Below are positions 42,067 through 51,929 of a stretch of DNA of 64,000 nucleotides, piece after piece. Source of the DNA: Parvularcula sp. IMCC14364 (GTDB taxonomy: Bacteria > Pseudomonadota > Alphaproteobacteria > Caulobacterales > Parvularculaceae). The notes under the pieces were generated by a model, which was not told where the DNA came from, made no database searches, and worked only from the letters and a program-made list of their open reading frames with translations. The stretch is taken from contig NZ_CP132334.1 in assembly GCF_030758415.1 (NCBI RefSeq), positions 868,001 through 932,000 of the forward strand, read 5' to 3'. A program made the position numbers and the translations under genes. Position 1 is the first letter of the stretch. Each line of letters begins with the position of its first letter.

Positions 42067-42422
42067 TGCTTCTCATTTAACCATCACGAGATAATTCCCT
42101 TGATTTTGCCGAAAAACCTGCCAAACAGGATCAAAATCTATACTCAACTACCTCGATATAATCGGTTTTTTGATTAAAAATATTTGTATTATATGCAAAT
42201 ACTGGGCCATTTCGATTTCAGGCAAGGCTTAGGATAATCACTCTCATTCCGCAGCCACATCATCGAATGGCTCAAATCAGGCGATTCAGCCGGTTGCATA
42301 TTTTGCAAGTATTCAACATACAGCATAGATAATCTCAGACATGTAACATTGATTTTTTACGGTCAAATGCCGCAACATGCGGGTGCTCCCCATAGTTAAG
42401 GAGCTCATTGTCTGAGTAAAAT
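42067..42422. other. AT-rich divergent regulatory region
   Basis: 356 bases with no gene between the XRE gene (minus) and the AlpA-like gene (plus). The AT-rich part at 42150-42215 contains near-palindromic AATATTTGTATTATATGCAA and promoter-like hexamers. I could not define a unique operator. Confidence 0.5.
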
Positions 42423-42653
42423 ATGCCGGAGAAAAGTGATCATCATAGCAGATTTCCTGCCAGTCCGTATCTGCTCGTTCAGGAAGCGGCAGACTATCTG
42501 CGATTATCCGTGACCACAATGAAACGTATGCGCATAGATGGTACAGGGCCAATCTATCGAAAGCATATGGGGCACGTTGTGTATCACATTAATGACCTGG
42601 AGAAATGGTCTGAAGGTCATATGTACACATCAACTGGCGGAGCCGGTATATGA
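42423..42653 (+). CDS. AlpA/excisionase-like HTH protein 1
   Basis: A 76-residue MerR-like winged HTH (HTH_17): YLLVQEAADYLRLSVTTMKR, then GPIYRKHMGHVVYHINDLEK. Such proteins bind DNA near att sites or act as small regulators. It overlaps the next gene by four bases (ATGA). It precedes the conjugation genes, so transfer control is likely. Confidence 0.85.
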   Translation: MPEKSDHHSRFPASPYLLVQEAADYLRLSVTTMKRMRIDGTGPIYRKHMGHVVYHINDLEKWSEGHMYTSTGGAGI

Positions 42654-43156
42654 AGAAAAGATGCGCGATACTATCCTCATCTTGCCTTGTTATCGTGGCT
42701 TTGTGTGCCGTTCAGGTCTCGCATATCCCACCGATGTTCATCTGGAATCATACAAAAAGTATAGAGCGCGGGCTTTATATCTATGCCGGATACCGGGTGC
42801 AAAGAGGTGTGATCGTTGCCGTTTCCGTCCCCCCGGAACATCGTAAACAACTCAGTGAAGGGGGATTTTTGCCGGAAAATGTCCCCTTGATGAAATATGT
42901 TGCAGCCGTTTCGGGGGATCAAACTTGCAGACTTAAAGAGGAAATCTTTATCCGAACAGACCCTGCCGCTATTGCGCTGACAATGGATTCAATGGGGCGT
43001 TCGTTACCTGTTTGGCAGGGGTGCCAGCTTCTTGATAGTGACGAAATATTTCTATTAGGAGCGCATCCACACTCATTCGACAGTCGGTATTTTGGCTCTG
43101 TGCATATCGATTCTGTGATCGGAACTTATCGATTGATGTGGAGAGCCAGGTCATGA
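42650..43156 (+). CDS. traF: TraF-like signal peptidase (S26)
   Basis: A 168-residue protein with one N-terminal TM segment (residues 5-24) and an S26 fold. The Ser of HTKSIERGLY matches the nucleophile of TraF-type peptidases, although the usual S-x-P is S-x-E, and Lys in PLMKYVAAVSGD is the general base. FLLGAHPHSFDSRYFGSVH is the family C-terminal box. TraF matures and circularises the TrbC pilin encoded at 48944. ATG overlaps the AlpA-like gene. Confidence 0.85.
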   Translation: MKKRCAILSSSCLVIVALCAVQVSHIPPMFIWNHTKSIERGLYIYAGYRVQRGVIVAVSVPPEHRKQLSEGGFLPENVPLMKYVAAVSGDQTCRLKEEIFIRTDPAAIALTMDSMGRSLPVWQGCQLLDSDEIFLLGAHPHSFDSRYFGSVHIDSVIGTYRLMWRARS

Positions 43157-43337
43157 TCGACTTTTCAAAATCGAAAACATCACTCCCAAATTTGAAGCAG
43201 ACCGAAGGGCAAGATAGAAGCAACGACGTCATCGACGCCGAAACTTGTGTCTGCACGTCCTTTTTTCGGCGTCATTACCTGCGGAATGACACCGTGTTTA
43301 GTCGAAGCCTTTTGTATTTGAGGCTTCAAAGGGTGTT

Positions 43338-45329
43338 GTGCTGACAATGGCTGAAGATGAGTTCGTCCCAAAGCCTGGGCACATAAGGCAAACCCGAACC
43401 AAACCAGCGCGCAGGTTTACCAAACAGATGATGGCACGGGTTGAGCGTGCAGGAGGGTCGCGGCGGCTGAAAAACAAATCGAGCACCTTCACCGGTGGAC
43501 GGACTGGCCGGGGGCTCGGCGCGCGGCCCATGCACGGGTTTCGCGGGCTGGATCGGCGCCGGGTGATTGTGAAAGTGCGCCTCGCAGTGTTCGGCAAGGG
43601 AGCCGCGCGCTTTACCAGCTTTGCTGGAGCGCGCGCCCATCTTTCCTATATTCAGCGCGAAGCTGCCGTACTGCAGGAGCATGATCACGCGGAAGCAGGA
43701 AAGTTGGAACGGGACTTCGGTGCGGATGATCCTGACGGCCATTTCTACAGTGCCGAGCATGATCACCTCGATGGATTGTCATTTCTCGATCAATCGAAGG
43801 ACGACCGCCATCAGTTCCGGATCATCGTCTCGCCCGAAGATGGAACGGAGCTAGCATCACTGAAAGATTATACGCGTGATCTGATGCGCGGTGTTGAACA
43901 GGACCTCGATACCAGGCTCGACTGGATTGCGGTCGATCATTTCAATACCGGCCATCCGCACACACACATCGTGCTGCGCGGCAAGGATGATCGGGAAAAA
44001 GACCTGGTGATTGCCCGCGACTATATTCGACACGGCTTTCGCAAGCGGGCGGAGTTAAATCTCACGCGCGAACTCGGGCCCCGCCAAGCGCGAGATATTG
44101 CGGCCAGTCTGAATCAGGAAATTGACAGGGAACGCTTCACCAGTCTTGACCGTGATCTTCTCTCACTGGCGGTCGATGGCGAGGTGCATCTCCTGAAACC
44201 GGCAACACTCTATGACCGGTTCCGCACCCATTTGCGGCTCGGCCGTCTCAAAACACTCGAAGGCATGGGACTGGCCCGGAACGCTGACAACATCTCTTGG
44301 CGACTCCGCCCGGACCTCAAGGAAACCCTGGTCCGTATGGGCGAGCGGGGCGACATCATCCGGACCATGCAGCGGGCGCACAAGGCTGAGGTGGAACGAC
44401 AGGTGTTCGATCCGGCAAATTCGGCACAGCGACCCGTGTTGGGAGAAATTGTCGCCACCGGCCTGCGCGATGACCGTGAGAGCCACAAATATCTGATCGT
44501 CTCCGGCACTGACGGACGGCACTGGTATGCGGAGCTTGACCTAGATGAGGCCTTACCGGGGAAAGGCGGCATCGTCTCCCTCACACCGTCCCGTGGCAAA
44601 ACCAAACCAAGCGACAGGACGATCGACCGGATCGCGAAAAAACATCGCGGCGTCTATTCCCGCGACTTGCACATCGCGAGTGATGGTCCGCAGTCTGATA
44701 CATTCCTGACCGCGCACAAGCGGCGGCTTGAAGGCTTGCGGCGCAAAGGCCTTGTGGAGCGTCAGGCAGATGGCAGCTGGCACATTCCGGACGATTATCT
44801 GACACGCGTTGCGGCTGCAGACGGCGGTGGCGTGTCTGTTGATGTGCACTCGTCGATGCCTGTCAAAGACCAGATCAGAGCGCGATCCCATGTCTGGCTT
44901 GATCAGCGAATCGATGATGCTGGCGTCGGCGCCACCGGATTCGGTAATTCACTAACAGAGGCGCTCGCGAAACGCCGGCAGTTCCTGCTGGCGCAAGGAC
45001 TCGCCCGAAGTTCTCAAGGGCAGTTCGTGATCGACAAGGTGCAACTTGATGCTTTGGCGCGGCAGTCACTGGACGAAGCCGGCGGCAAACTGGCGAAAAC
45101 ACTGGGCAAACAATACCGCGCCTTCGTGCGGCAGGTATCCGGAACCTATCTCAGACCAGTGGATCTCCCATCCGGGCGCTATGCCGTGATCGACAGCGGC
45201 AGGCATATCACGCTGGTGCACTGGTCGCGTGTCATCGAGAACTACCGTGGACGACAGGTCGAAGCACGGCTCAGCGGCAAGTCGGTAAGCTGGCATTTCG
45301 GGCGTTCGATACCGTTGCCGCCCCGATAA
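43338..45329 (+). CDS. Relaxase, VirD2/RlxS type with DUF3363
   Basis: A 663-residue protein starting at GTG 43338 (ATG 43347 also fits). Its basic N-terminus (RTKPARRFTKQMMARVERAG) leads to the relaxase domain at about residues 75-260, where VDHFNTGHPHTHIVLRG supplies the metal-binding His triad; an N-terminal active-site Tyr is likely in AHLSYIQRE near residue 110. The C-terminal 400 residues are DUF3363. It should nick oriT and start transfer. It stands between traF and traG, as in Tn4371-type elements. Confidence 0.9.
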   Translation: MLTMAEDEFVPKPGHIRQTRTKPARRFTKQMMARVERAGGSRRLKNKSSTFTGGRTGRGLGARPMHGFRGLDRRRVIVKVRLAVFGKGAARFTSFAGARAHLSYIQREAAVLQEHDHAEAGKLERDFGADDPDGHFYSAEHDHLDGLSFLDQSKDDRHQFRIIVSPEDGTELASLKDYTRDLMRGVEQDLDTRLDWIAVDHFNTGHPHTHIVLRGKDDREKDLVIARDYIRHGFRKRAELNLTRELGPRQARDIAASLNQEIDRERFTSLDRDLLSLAVDGEVHLLKPATLYDRFRTHLRLGRLKTLEGMGLARNADNISWRLRPDLKETLVRMGERGDIIRTMQRAHKAEVERQVFDPANSAQRPVLGEIVATGLRDDRESHKYLIVSGTDGRHWYAELDLDEALPGKGGIVSLTPSRGKTKPSDRTIDRIAKKHRGVYSRDLHIASDGPQSDTFLTAHKRRLEGLRRKGLVERQADGSWHIPDDYLTRVAAADGGGVSVDVHSSMPVKDQIRARSHVWLDQRIDDAGVGATGFGNSLTEALAKRRQFLLAQGLARSSQGQFVIDKVQLDALARQSLDEAGGKLAKTLGKQYRAFVRQVSGTYLRPVDLPSGRYAVIDSGRHITLVHWSRVIENYRGRQVEARLSGKSVSWHFGRSIPLPPR

Positions 45330-45339
45330 AAAGGCACTC

Positions 45340-45500
45340 GTGGGATCAGGAAGGGTCTTCTGGGGGTCAGCAAAGGTCTTTTGAGGGCCAGAACGGTACC
45401 TGTGAAGGTCAGCAAGGGTCAGAAAGGGTGTTTTGAGGGTCAGACGGGGTCAGGGAGGGGCGTGAGAGGGTCAGCCGGGACCAGAAAGGGTCAGAAAAGA
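45340..45500. repeat. GGGTCAG short-repeat array
   Basis: Within about 160 bases, GGTCAG occurs seven times exactly (at 45365, 45407, 45417, 45438, 45447, 45468 and 45488, each within a base or so) and three variants (GGATCAG, GGCCAG, GACCAG) add to the array, all on one strand. It lies between the relaxase stop and the ATG of traG (45570). A role as oriT-associated or protein-binding iterons is inferred from position. Confidence 0.6.
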
Positions 45501-45569
45501 CCCTAGGCAAAACTGAATTTTTTGATGATCATCCGCTGCAGGATCAATTCGCAATAAAGCGGGAGGCAG

Positions 45570-47498
45570 ATGATCATGACACCAACAAAAATACTTTTTG
45601 GCCAGATACTGATCTCTTTGAGCCTTGCCCTCCTGATGATCTGGTGGGCAACCCAGTGGACGGCAGGCCAGTTCGGTTATGCCGACCGGCTCGGGCTGCC
45701 CTGGTTCGAGATTTTCCGGTTGCCTGTCTATTACCCCTGGGAATTCTTCATCTGGTGGGTGCACTTTGAGGCGGCTGCGCCGCTCGTTTTCCTGAAAGGC
45801 GCGGCGATTGCCGCCTCGGGAGGCCTTGCGGGGGTTGCGGCCGCTATTGTGGGTTCGGTGTTACGCGCCCGGCAGCCGAAAGAGGTCACAACCTATGGCT
45901 CCGCCAATTGGGCCTCAAAAAAAGACATCCGCAATTCCGGCCTGCTCAGCAACGAGGGTGTGATCCTCGGTCAGTGGGGAAAACATTATCTGCGCCATGA
46001 TGGCGAAGAGCATGTTATGGCTTTTGCGCCAACACGGTCGGGCAAGGGCGTTGGCCTTGTGGTGCCCACGCTTCTCTCCTGGACCGGCAGCGCCATTATT
46101 CATGATCTGAAAGGCGAGAACTGGCAACTGACGGCAGGCTGGCGCGCAAAGTTCTCGCGCTGCTACCGTTTTGATCCGACGGACCTTGCTTCTGCGAAGT
46201 TCAATCCGCTGATGGAAATCCGCAAAGGCATCCATGAGCTGCAGGATACCCAGAACATTGTCGATATCCTGATTGACCCGAACGGATCGAAACCTGAGCG
46301 CAACCACTGGGACAAGACCAGCTACGATCTACTGACAGCGGCGGTCCTGCATGTTCTTTATGCAGAAGAGGACAAGACTCTGCACGGTGTGGCGCGGTTT
46401 CTCTCCAATCCGGAGTGTTCGGCGGAAGAGATGCTGGAAGCGATGCGCACGACCAACCATCTCGGTGACCGGCCCCATGACATTGTCGCCATGGGTGCGC
46501 GTCAGGCCCAGAACATGTCGCCCAATGAGTTCTCCGGAGTTCTTTCAACCGCGATGACCACCCTCAGCCATTTCCGGGACCCGATCCTGAGTACTGTCAC
46601 GTCTTCGTCTGATTTTTCAATTGATGATATTGCAATAAACGCAGACAATATCTCGCTCTATCTGGTGGCGCCGCCGTCGGACGATGGCCGCATCCGGCCC
46701 CTGATCCGTATGGTCCTAAATCAAGTCCTGCGGCGGCTCACCGAAAAGCACGATGCTGAAAAGCCGCATGATTTATTGTTGATGCTGGACGAGTTTCCGT
46801 CCCTAGGGCGGCTCGACTTTTTTGAATCGGCCCTCAGCTTCATTGGCGGTTATGGCATCAAGGCCTATCTGATCGCCCAATCTCTCAACCAGATCGAAAA
46901 GGCCTATGGGCCGAACAACGCAATCCTCGACAATTGTCATTTGCGGATCGCCTTTGCGACCAATGATGAGCGGACCGCGAAGCGCATCTCAGACGCGCTT
47001 GGGGCGACGACCGAGCAGCGCCATCAGCGCAATTATGCTGGGCACCGGCTCGCCCCCTGGCTCGGTCACATGATGGTCTCGACTCAGGAGACTCAGCGGC
47101 AGCTCCTGACGCCTGGCGAACTAATGCAGCTGCCTTCAGATGAAGCGATCATCATGGTCGGCGGCAAGAAACCCATCCGGGCAAAGAAAGTACGCTATTT
47201 TAAGGACCGGAATTTTGTGTCGCGCCGCTGCAAGCCGCCTGTCTCAGCTGCCTCTTCCAGCGCGGTGTGTGCTGGTGCCGGTTCGGGCAATCGCTGGCAG
47301 GGAACAAATGCCGGTATCGTTGATCAGGAACGGGCTCGAGAGATTGGACAAGATACCATCGTTGCGCAAGAGCCCGCGCAACAGCAACAGGGCCGAGAGC
47401 GCACGCGCGAGATTGTGGCGTATGACGCTATGACGTCAAAGTTTCTGAGCCGTTTTGATGGGGACGACCTGCCGGACCTGGGAGGCAGCCTTGACTGA
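45570..47498 (+). CDS. traG: Type IV coupling protein TraG/VirD4
   Basis: A 642-residue protein with two or three N-terminal TM segments (about residues 10-30, 60-85). Walker A is AFAPTRSGKGVGLVVP near residue 152 and Walker B is LLLMLDEFPSLGRLDFFE near 402. The end is an extended acidic-basic tail. ATG 45570 follows GGGAGG. It links the relaxosome to the Trb channel. It overlaps the start of the following RHH gene. Confidence 0.93.
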   Translation: MIMTPTKILFGQILISLSLALLMIWWATQWTAGQFGYADRLGLPWFEIFRLPVYYPWEFFIWWVHFEAAAPLVFLKGAAIAASGGLAGVAAAIVGSVLRARQPKEVTTYGSANWASKKDIRNSGLLSNEGVILGQWGKHYLRHDGEEHVMAFAPTRSGKGVGLVVPTLLSWTGSAIIHDLKGENWQLTAGWRAKFSRCYRFDPTDLASAKFNPLMEIRKGIHELQDTQNIVDILIDPNGSKPERNHWDKTSYDLLTAAVLHVLYAEEDKTLHGVARFLSNPECSAEEMLEAMRTTNHLGDRPHDIVAMGARQAQNMSPNEFSGVLSTAMTTLSHFRDPILSTVTSSSDFSIDDIAINADNISLYLVAPPSDDGRIRPLIRMVLNQVLRRLTEKHDAEKPHDLLLMLDEFPSLGRLDFFESALSFIGGYGIKAYLIAQSLNQIEKAYGPNNAILDNCHLRIAFATNDERTAKRISDALGATTEQRHQRNYAGHRLAPWLGHMMVSTQETQRQLLTPGELMQLPSDEAIIMVGGKKPIRAKKVRYFKDRNFVSRRCKPPVSAASSSAVCAGAGSGNRWQGTNAGIVDQERAREIGQDTIVAQEPAQQQQGRERTREIVAYDAMTSKFLSRFDGDDLPDLGGSLD

Positions 47499-47973
47499 GC
47501 GGCCCCGTAAATCCCGCCACACGCTGCGGCTCACCTCTGATGCGGAACGATTGCTGAATCATGCCGCAGGCGGACGATATGGCGTGCGCTCCGATATCGC
47601 TGACAAAGCGATCCGCGCCTATCTCGATCCGTCCGGCGACGACCGCATCTCGCTGATGGAGCGCCGCCTCAATGCCATGACCAAGGTGAACCGGCGGCTT
47701 GCCGACGACCAACTGGTCGCGACCGAAACCCTCGGATTGTTTATCCAGTTTTTCATGACCATCACGCCGTCCATGCCAAGGGACAATCAGGATGCCGCCA
47801 AGGCGCTTGGCCTCAAACGCTATGATCATTTTTTGAGCGAGCTTGCCAAGCGATTGCGCAGCAACGTCTCCCTGACCGACATGGTGTTTGACAGTGGCGA
47901 CGGTCTTGATGATCTGCTTGCCGGTCTCGACGGTGACATTGCAACACCAGAAAAAATGGCGGTGCCGGCATGA
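47491..47973 (+). CDS. Ribbon-helix-helix (CopG-like) transfer protein
   Basis: A 160-residue protein starting at TTG 47491 with GGAGGCAGCC upstream, inside the end of traG. The start RKSRHTLRLTSDAERLLNHA is a CopG-type beta-helix-helix DNA-binding region; the rest is helical (DDRISLMERRLNAMTKVNRR). Proteins of this type precede trbB in Tn4371-like elements and likely regulate the trb operon or bind oriT. Confidence 0.75.
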   Translation: MTERPRKSRHTLRLTSDAERLLNHAAGGRYGVRSDIADKAIRAYLDPSGDDRISLMERRLNAMTKVNRRLADDQLVATETLGLFIQFFMTITPSMPRDNQDAAKALGLKRYDHFLSELAKRLRSNVSLTDMVFDSGDGLDDLLAGLDGDIATPEKMAVPA

Positions 47974-48947
47974 GTAGTCATGATCGACACATTGCCATGC
48001 TCACAACGGCGTTCGGGCCGGAGATTGCAAACGCGCTTAATGATCCGGACACACAGGAAGTTATGGCCAATCCTGACGGCAGCCTCTGGGTTGAAACAAG
48101 AAGAGGCGGACGCGAAAAGGTGGCGAAACTGCCTTCGACCCAGGCAGAACGGATCATCCGTCTGGTGGCAAGTCATGTGGGAACGGACTGCACGCCCTCA
48201 GCGCCCGTTGTCAGTGCCGAGTTGCCCGGAAGCGGCGAACGCTTCGAAGGCCTGTTACCACCGGCTGCCCCGGCGCCCTGTTTTGCGATCCGCAAACCGG
48301 CAGCCCGCGTATTCTCGGTCGAGGAATTTGTTGAGCGAGAAGTGATGACACCAATGCAGGCAACGATCTTGCGGAAGGCTGTGGCAACCCAACAGAATAT
48401 CGTGATTGCAGGGGGCACAGGGTCCGGGAAAACCACGCTTGCGAATGCGCTGTTGCATGAGTTTACTTTGACTGGGGAACGGTTGGTGCTGATTGAGGAC
48501 ACGCGGGAACTGCAATGCACGGCACAGGACCATGTGCAGCTCAGAACCGTTACCAATATTGTCAGTATGTGCGATCTTGTGCGGTCTTCGCTAAGGCTCC
48601 GGCCCGACCGGATCATCATTGGTGAGGTGAGGGGGGCAGAAGCGCTCGATCTCTTAAAAGCCTGGAACACCGGTCATCCGGGTGGCGTCGCAACCCTGCA
48701 TGCAAACTCCGCTGATGGCGCGCTTGTACGGCTCGAACAGCTTTGCGGAGAAGCCACCACGTCGCCACCACGCAGCCTCATTGCTGAAGCCGTCGATATG
48801 ATTGCCTTCCTCAAAAAAACCGGCAGCGGCAGGCGGCTTACTGAATTGAAACGCGTCACCGGTCTCACCGCTCTCGAAGAATTTGTCACCGAGGACGCCA
48901 TGCCATCGGCACTCACCCTGATCGATCAAAAGGAGACCCGTTCATGA
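47970..48947 (+). CDS. trbB: Transfer ATPase TrbB (VirB11 family)
   Basis: A 325-residue hexameric traffic ATPase. Walker A, IAGGTGSGKTTLANALLH, is near residues 147-160; the Asp box is LVLIEDTRELQC and Walker B is RIIIGEVRGAEALDLL, followed by GHPGGVATLHANSADG (His box). It powers pilus assembly and substrate transfer. Its ATG overlaps the RHH gene (ATGA) and its stop overlaps trbC. Confidence 0.95.
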   Translation: MSSHDRHIAMLTTAFGPEIANALNDPDTQEVMANPDGSLWVETRRGGREKVAKLPSTQAERIIRLVASHVGTDCTPSAPVVSAELPGSGERFEGLLPPAAPAPCFAIRKPAARVFSVEEFVEREVMTPMQATILRKAVATQQNIVIAGGTGSGKTTLANALLHEFTLTGERLVLIEDTRELQCTAQDHVQLRTVTNIVSMCDLVRSSLRLRPDRIIIGEVRGAEALDLLKAWNTGHPGGVATLHANSADGALVRLEQLCGEATTSPPRSLIAEAVDMIAFLKKTGSGRRLTELKRVTGLTALEEFVTEDAMPSALTLIDQKETRS

Positions 48948-49246
48948 TCCGCTCTTTATGTATTTTGCTTCTGCTGTTCTTTGTCTTGTTGGAACCTGCT
49001 TATGCGTCTGGGTCCGGCATGCCCTGGGAAGGGCCGTTGCAGTCGATCCTTGATTCAATTGAGGGGCCAGTTGCTCGTGTGATCGCGGTCATCATCATTG
49101 TGATCACCGGCCTCACCATGGCGTTCGGCGATATGTCAGGCGGCGCACGGCGGATGATCCAGATCGTTTTTGGTCTGTCAATTGCCTTTGCCGCAACCAG
49201 CTTCTTTTTGACTTTCTTTTCATTCGGCGGCGGAGCTTTAGTCTGA
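48944..49246 (+). CDS. trbC: Pilin precursor TrbC (VirB2)
   Basis: A 100-residue protein with a signal peptide ending PAYASGSGMP and two TM segments (about residues 45-65 and 78-97), the VirB2/TrbC pilin layout. It is overlapped at both ends by trbB and trbD. TraF at 42650 is expected to process it. Confidence 0.92.
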   Translation: MIRSLCILLLLFFVLLEPAYASGSGMPWEGPLQSILDSIEGPVARVIAVIIIVITGLTMAFGDMSGGARRMIQIVFGLSIAFAATSFFLTFFSFGGGALV

Positions 49247-49506
49247 TGGAATTACCTGACGGATATGTGGTGCCTGTCTACCGCTCCCTTTCCGAGCCGG
49301 TGTTGATTGCCGGCGCGCCTCGTGCGGTCACCATTCTCAATGGCACGCTCGCGGCAAGCCTCGGTCTCGGTCTGCAATTATGGATACTCGGGATCGTCTA
49401 CTGGTTTGTGGTTCAAGGGATTGCCGTCTGGATGACAAAACGCGATCCGCAATTCTTTGAAACCGCGACAAGGCACATAAGACACAAGGGGTATCTCTCA
49501 TGCTGA
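49246..49506 (+). CDS. trbD: TrbD (VirB3)
   Basis: An 86-residue inner-membrane protein with one hydrophobic hairpin (residues 25-62: TLAASLGLGLQLWILGIVYW). PVYRSLSEPVLIAGAPRAVT is the typical VirB3 N-terminus. Start and stop overlap trbC and trbE. Confidence 0.92.
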   Translation: MELPDGYVVPVYRSLSEPVLIAGAPRAVTILNGTLAASLGLGLQLWILGIVYWFVVQGIAVWMTKRDPQFFETATRHIRHKGYLSC

Positions 49507-51929
49507 ACCTTGCAGAGTTCCAATCGCGCCCCAAAAGCCTTGCAGACTATCTGCCCTGGGGATTTCTGGTCGCGCCCGGCGTGGTTCTCAACAAGGATGG
49601 CAGTTTCCAGAAGACGCTGCGCTATCGTGGGCCTGATCTGGCAAGCGCCACAGCGGAAGAGATGGTCTCTGTCACAGCACGGATCAATAATGTGCTGCGC
49701 CGGTTTGGCACAGGCTGGTCACTTTATTTTGAGGCGGCGCGGGTCGCGGCTCCGGACTATCCGGCATCGCATTTTGATCAGCCGCTTGCCTGGCTGATTG
49801 ATGAAGAACGCCGGGCAGGATTTGAACGGGACGGACGGTATTTTGAAAGCTCATTCTATCTGACGTTTCAGTATCTGCCGCCGGAAGACCGGACCAGCCG
49901 TCTTGACTCTCTGCTGCTTGATCGCAGCGATGAGAGTACCGCCACTGGTTGGCAAGATCATCTCACAGAATTTACCGATCAGGTGCGACAGGCGATTGAT
50001 CTTCTGAACGGTGCCATGCCGCTGGTCGCGGAACTCGATGACCGGGAAACACTGACCTATCTGCATGACGGCATCTCATCCAAAAAACATAATGTAAATG
50101 TGCCGGACGTCCCGGCCTATCTCGATTGTCTCGTCGCCGACGAGGCACTCACCTGCGGGCTAGAGCCGAAACTGGGCGACCGGCATTTGCGTGTGCTGAC
50201 AATATTGGGACTACCGGGGACAGGCGAGCCCGGCCTGCTCGACGCCCTCAATCATCTTGGCTTTCCTTATCGCTGGATGACACGATTTATTGCCCTCGAT
50301 AAACGGGACGCGCAAGTGGCGCTCGAAAAAGCCCGGCGGCACTGGTTCGCCAAACGCAAATCTGTTTTGTCCCTGTTGCGTGAAGCGGTGTTTCAGGAAC
50401 CAGCCCAGCTGCTCGACAGCGATGCTGAAAACAAGGCGGCAGATGCCGATCTTGCCCTGCAGGACTTGGGGAGCGATGCGGTCTCCTTCGGCTTTGTCAC
50501 GACGAGCGTTGTTGTGGCGGAGAACGACGCTGATGTTGCGGAAGCCCGCATCGCCAAGGTCGCTGAACTCTTCAATGCCAGGGGTTTCGTCACCATCAAC
50601 GAGACCGTCAATGCGGTTGATGCCTGGCTCGGCTCCCTGCCGGGTCAGCCTTACGCCAATGTGCGCCAGCCCCTGATCCATACGCTGAACCTTGCCCATT
50701 TCTGCCCGCTCTCCGCCGTCTGGGCCGGACCGCAAGAAAACGCCCATCTTGCAGGACCACCGGTGATGCAGGTGGCGACAGAAGGGGCGACCCCGTTCCG
50801 TCTCGTCACGCATCAGGGCGATGTGGGTCATATGATGGTGGTCGGCCCGACCGGTGCTGGAAAGTCCGTTTTGCTTAATCTGCTTATGGCGCAATTCCTG
50901 CGCTATGAGGGTGCGCAGGTGTTCTTCTTCGACAAGGGCGCCTCGGCAAGAGCCATGGTTCTGGGACTGCGCGGTACCTGGCTTGATGTGGCCGAACCCG
51001 ATGATATTGCCCTGCAGCCGCTGAAATCCGTTGATCATGATAGCCATCGCGGCTGGGCCCTCGACTGGCTGCTTTTACTGCTGACCGGCGAGGGGCTAGA
51101 GGTAACGCCTGAACAGAAGGACCTTCTCTGGACCGCACTTAACGCTCTTGCCGATGTGCCGGAACATGAACGTACCCTGACCGGCCTGTCATTGCTGGTG
51201 CAGGATCAGGCCATCAGGACGGCGTTGCAGCCCTTCACGCTGGAAGGCGCATTCGGGGCCGTGCTCGACAGTGACTGCGAAGAGATCGGCTTTGCCCGCG
51301 TCACCGGTTTTGAAATGGACCGGCTGATGCAGACAAAGCGTCTTGTCCTGCCGGTCCTCGACCTCTTGTTTCACCGGCTGGAGGAACGCTTTCGTGGGTC
51401 ACCTTCCTTGCTCATACTAGATGAAGCCTGGCTCTTCCTCGACCATCCCGTCTTTGCCGGCAAAATCCGCGAATGGCTCAAAACCCTCCGCAAAAAGAAT
51501 GTCTCGGTGATTTTTGCGACCCAGTCGCTTGCCGATGTGGCAATGAGCACGATTGCTCCGGCATTGATTGACGCCTGTCCAACCCGAATCTTCCTGCCAA
51601 ACTCAGCAGCCGTGGAACAGACGGCAAAGGAAACCTATGAGCGATTCGGTCTCAACCAACGTCAGATCGAGATCATCGCCAGTGCAGCGCCGAAACGGGA
51701 CTACTACTATCAGTCATCCGATGGCAATCGCCTGTTCGACCTCACATTGGGTGAGGTCGCACTCGCCTTTTGCGGCGCGTCGTCGGCGACAGCGCAGCAG
51801 GAAATCGATGCTGTTCTGGCGCAGCACGGAGGGGCCGGATTTCCGGAGAAATGGCTGGAACATCATGGGCTCAGCTGGGCCGCTCAATTGTTTGCTGGAC
51901 GATGTAAAGAGGAGAGTACCCATGCGTAA
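49500..51929 (+). CDS. trbE: TrbE ATPase (VirB4)
   Basis: An 809-residue ATPase. Walker A, VVGPTGAGKSVLLNLL, is near residue 448 and Walker B, LLILDEAWLFLDHPVFAGK, near 637; later FATQSLADVAMS and RIFLPNSAA are conserved. ATG 49500 overlaps trbD. It energises assembly of the channel. Confidence 0.95.
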   Translation: MLNLAEFQSRPKSLADYLPWGFLVAPGVVLNKDGSFQKTLRYRGPDLASATAEEMVSVTARINNVLRRFGTGWSLYFEAARVAAPDYPASHFDQPLAWLIDEERRAGFERDGRYFESSFYLTFQYLPPEDRTSRLDSLLLDRSDESTATGWQDHLTEFTDQVRQAIDLLNGAMPLVAELDDRETLTYLHDGISSKKHNVNVPDVPAYLDCLVADEALTCGLEPKLGDRHLRVLTILGLPGTGEPGLLDALNHLGFPYRWMTRFIALDKRDAQVALEKARRHWFAKRKSVLSLLREAVFQEPAQLLDSDAENKAADADLALQDLGSDAVSFGFVTTSVVVAENDADVAEARIAKVAELFNARGFVTINETVNAVDAWLGSLPGQPYANVRQPLIHTLNLAHFCPLSAVWAGPQENAHLAGPPVMQVATEGATPFRLVTHQGDVGHMMVVGPTGAGKSVLLNLLMAQFLRYEGAQVFFFDKGASARAMVLGLRGTWLDVAEPDDIALQPLKSVDHDSHRGWALDWLLLLLTGEGLEVTPEQKDLLWTALNALADVPEHERTLTGLSLLVQDQAIRTALQPFTLEGAFGAVLDSDCEEIGFARVTGFEMDRLMQTKRLVLPVLDLLFHRLEERFRGSPSLLILDEAWLFLDHPVFAGKIREWLKTLRKKNVSVIFATQSLADVAMSTIAPALIDACPTRIFLPNSAAVEQTAKETYERFGLNQRQIEIIASAAPKRDYYYQSSDGNRLFDLTLGEVALAFCGASSATAQQEIDAVLAQHGGAGFPEKWLEHHGLSWAAQLFAGRCKEESTHA

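Noticed and set aside
51568-51921. N-terminal extension of trbJ
   Set aside because: The extra 118 residues come from the trbE coding region in another frame; the TrbJ signal peptide begins at 51922.
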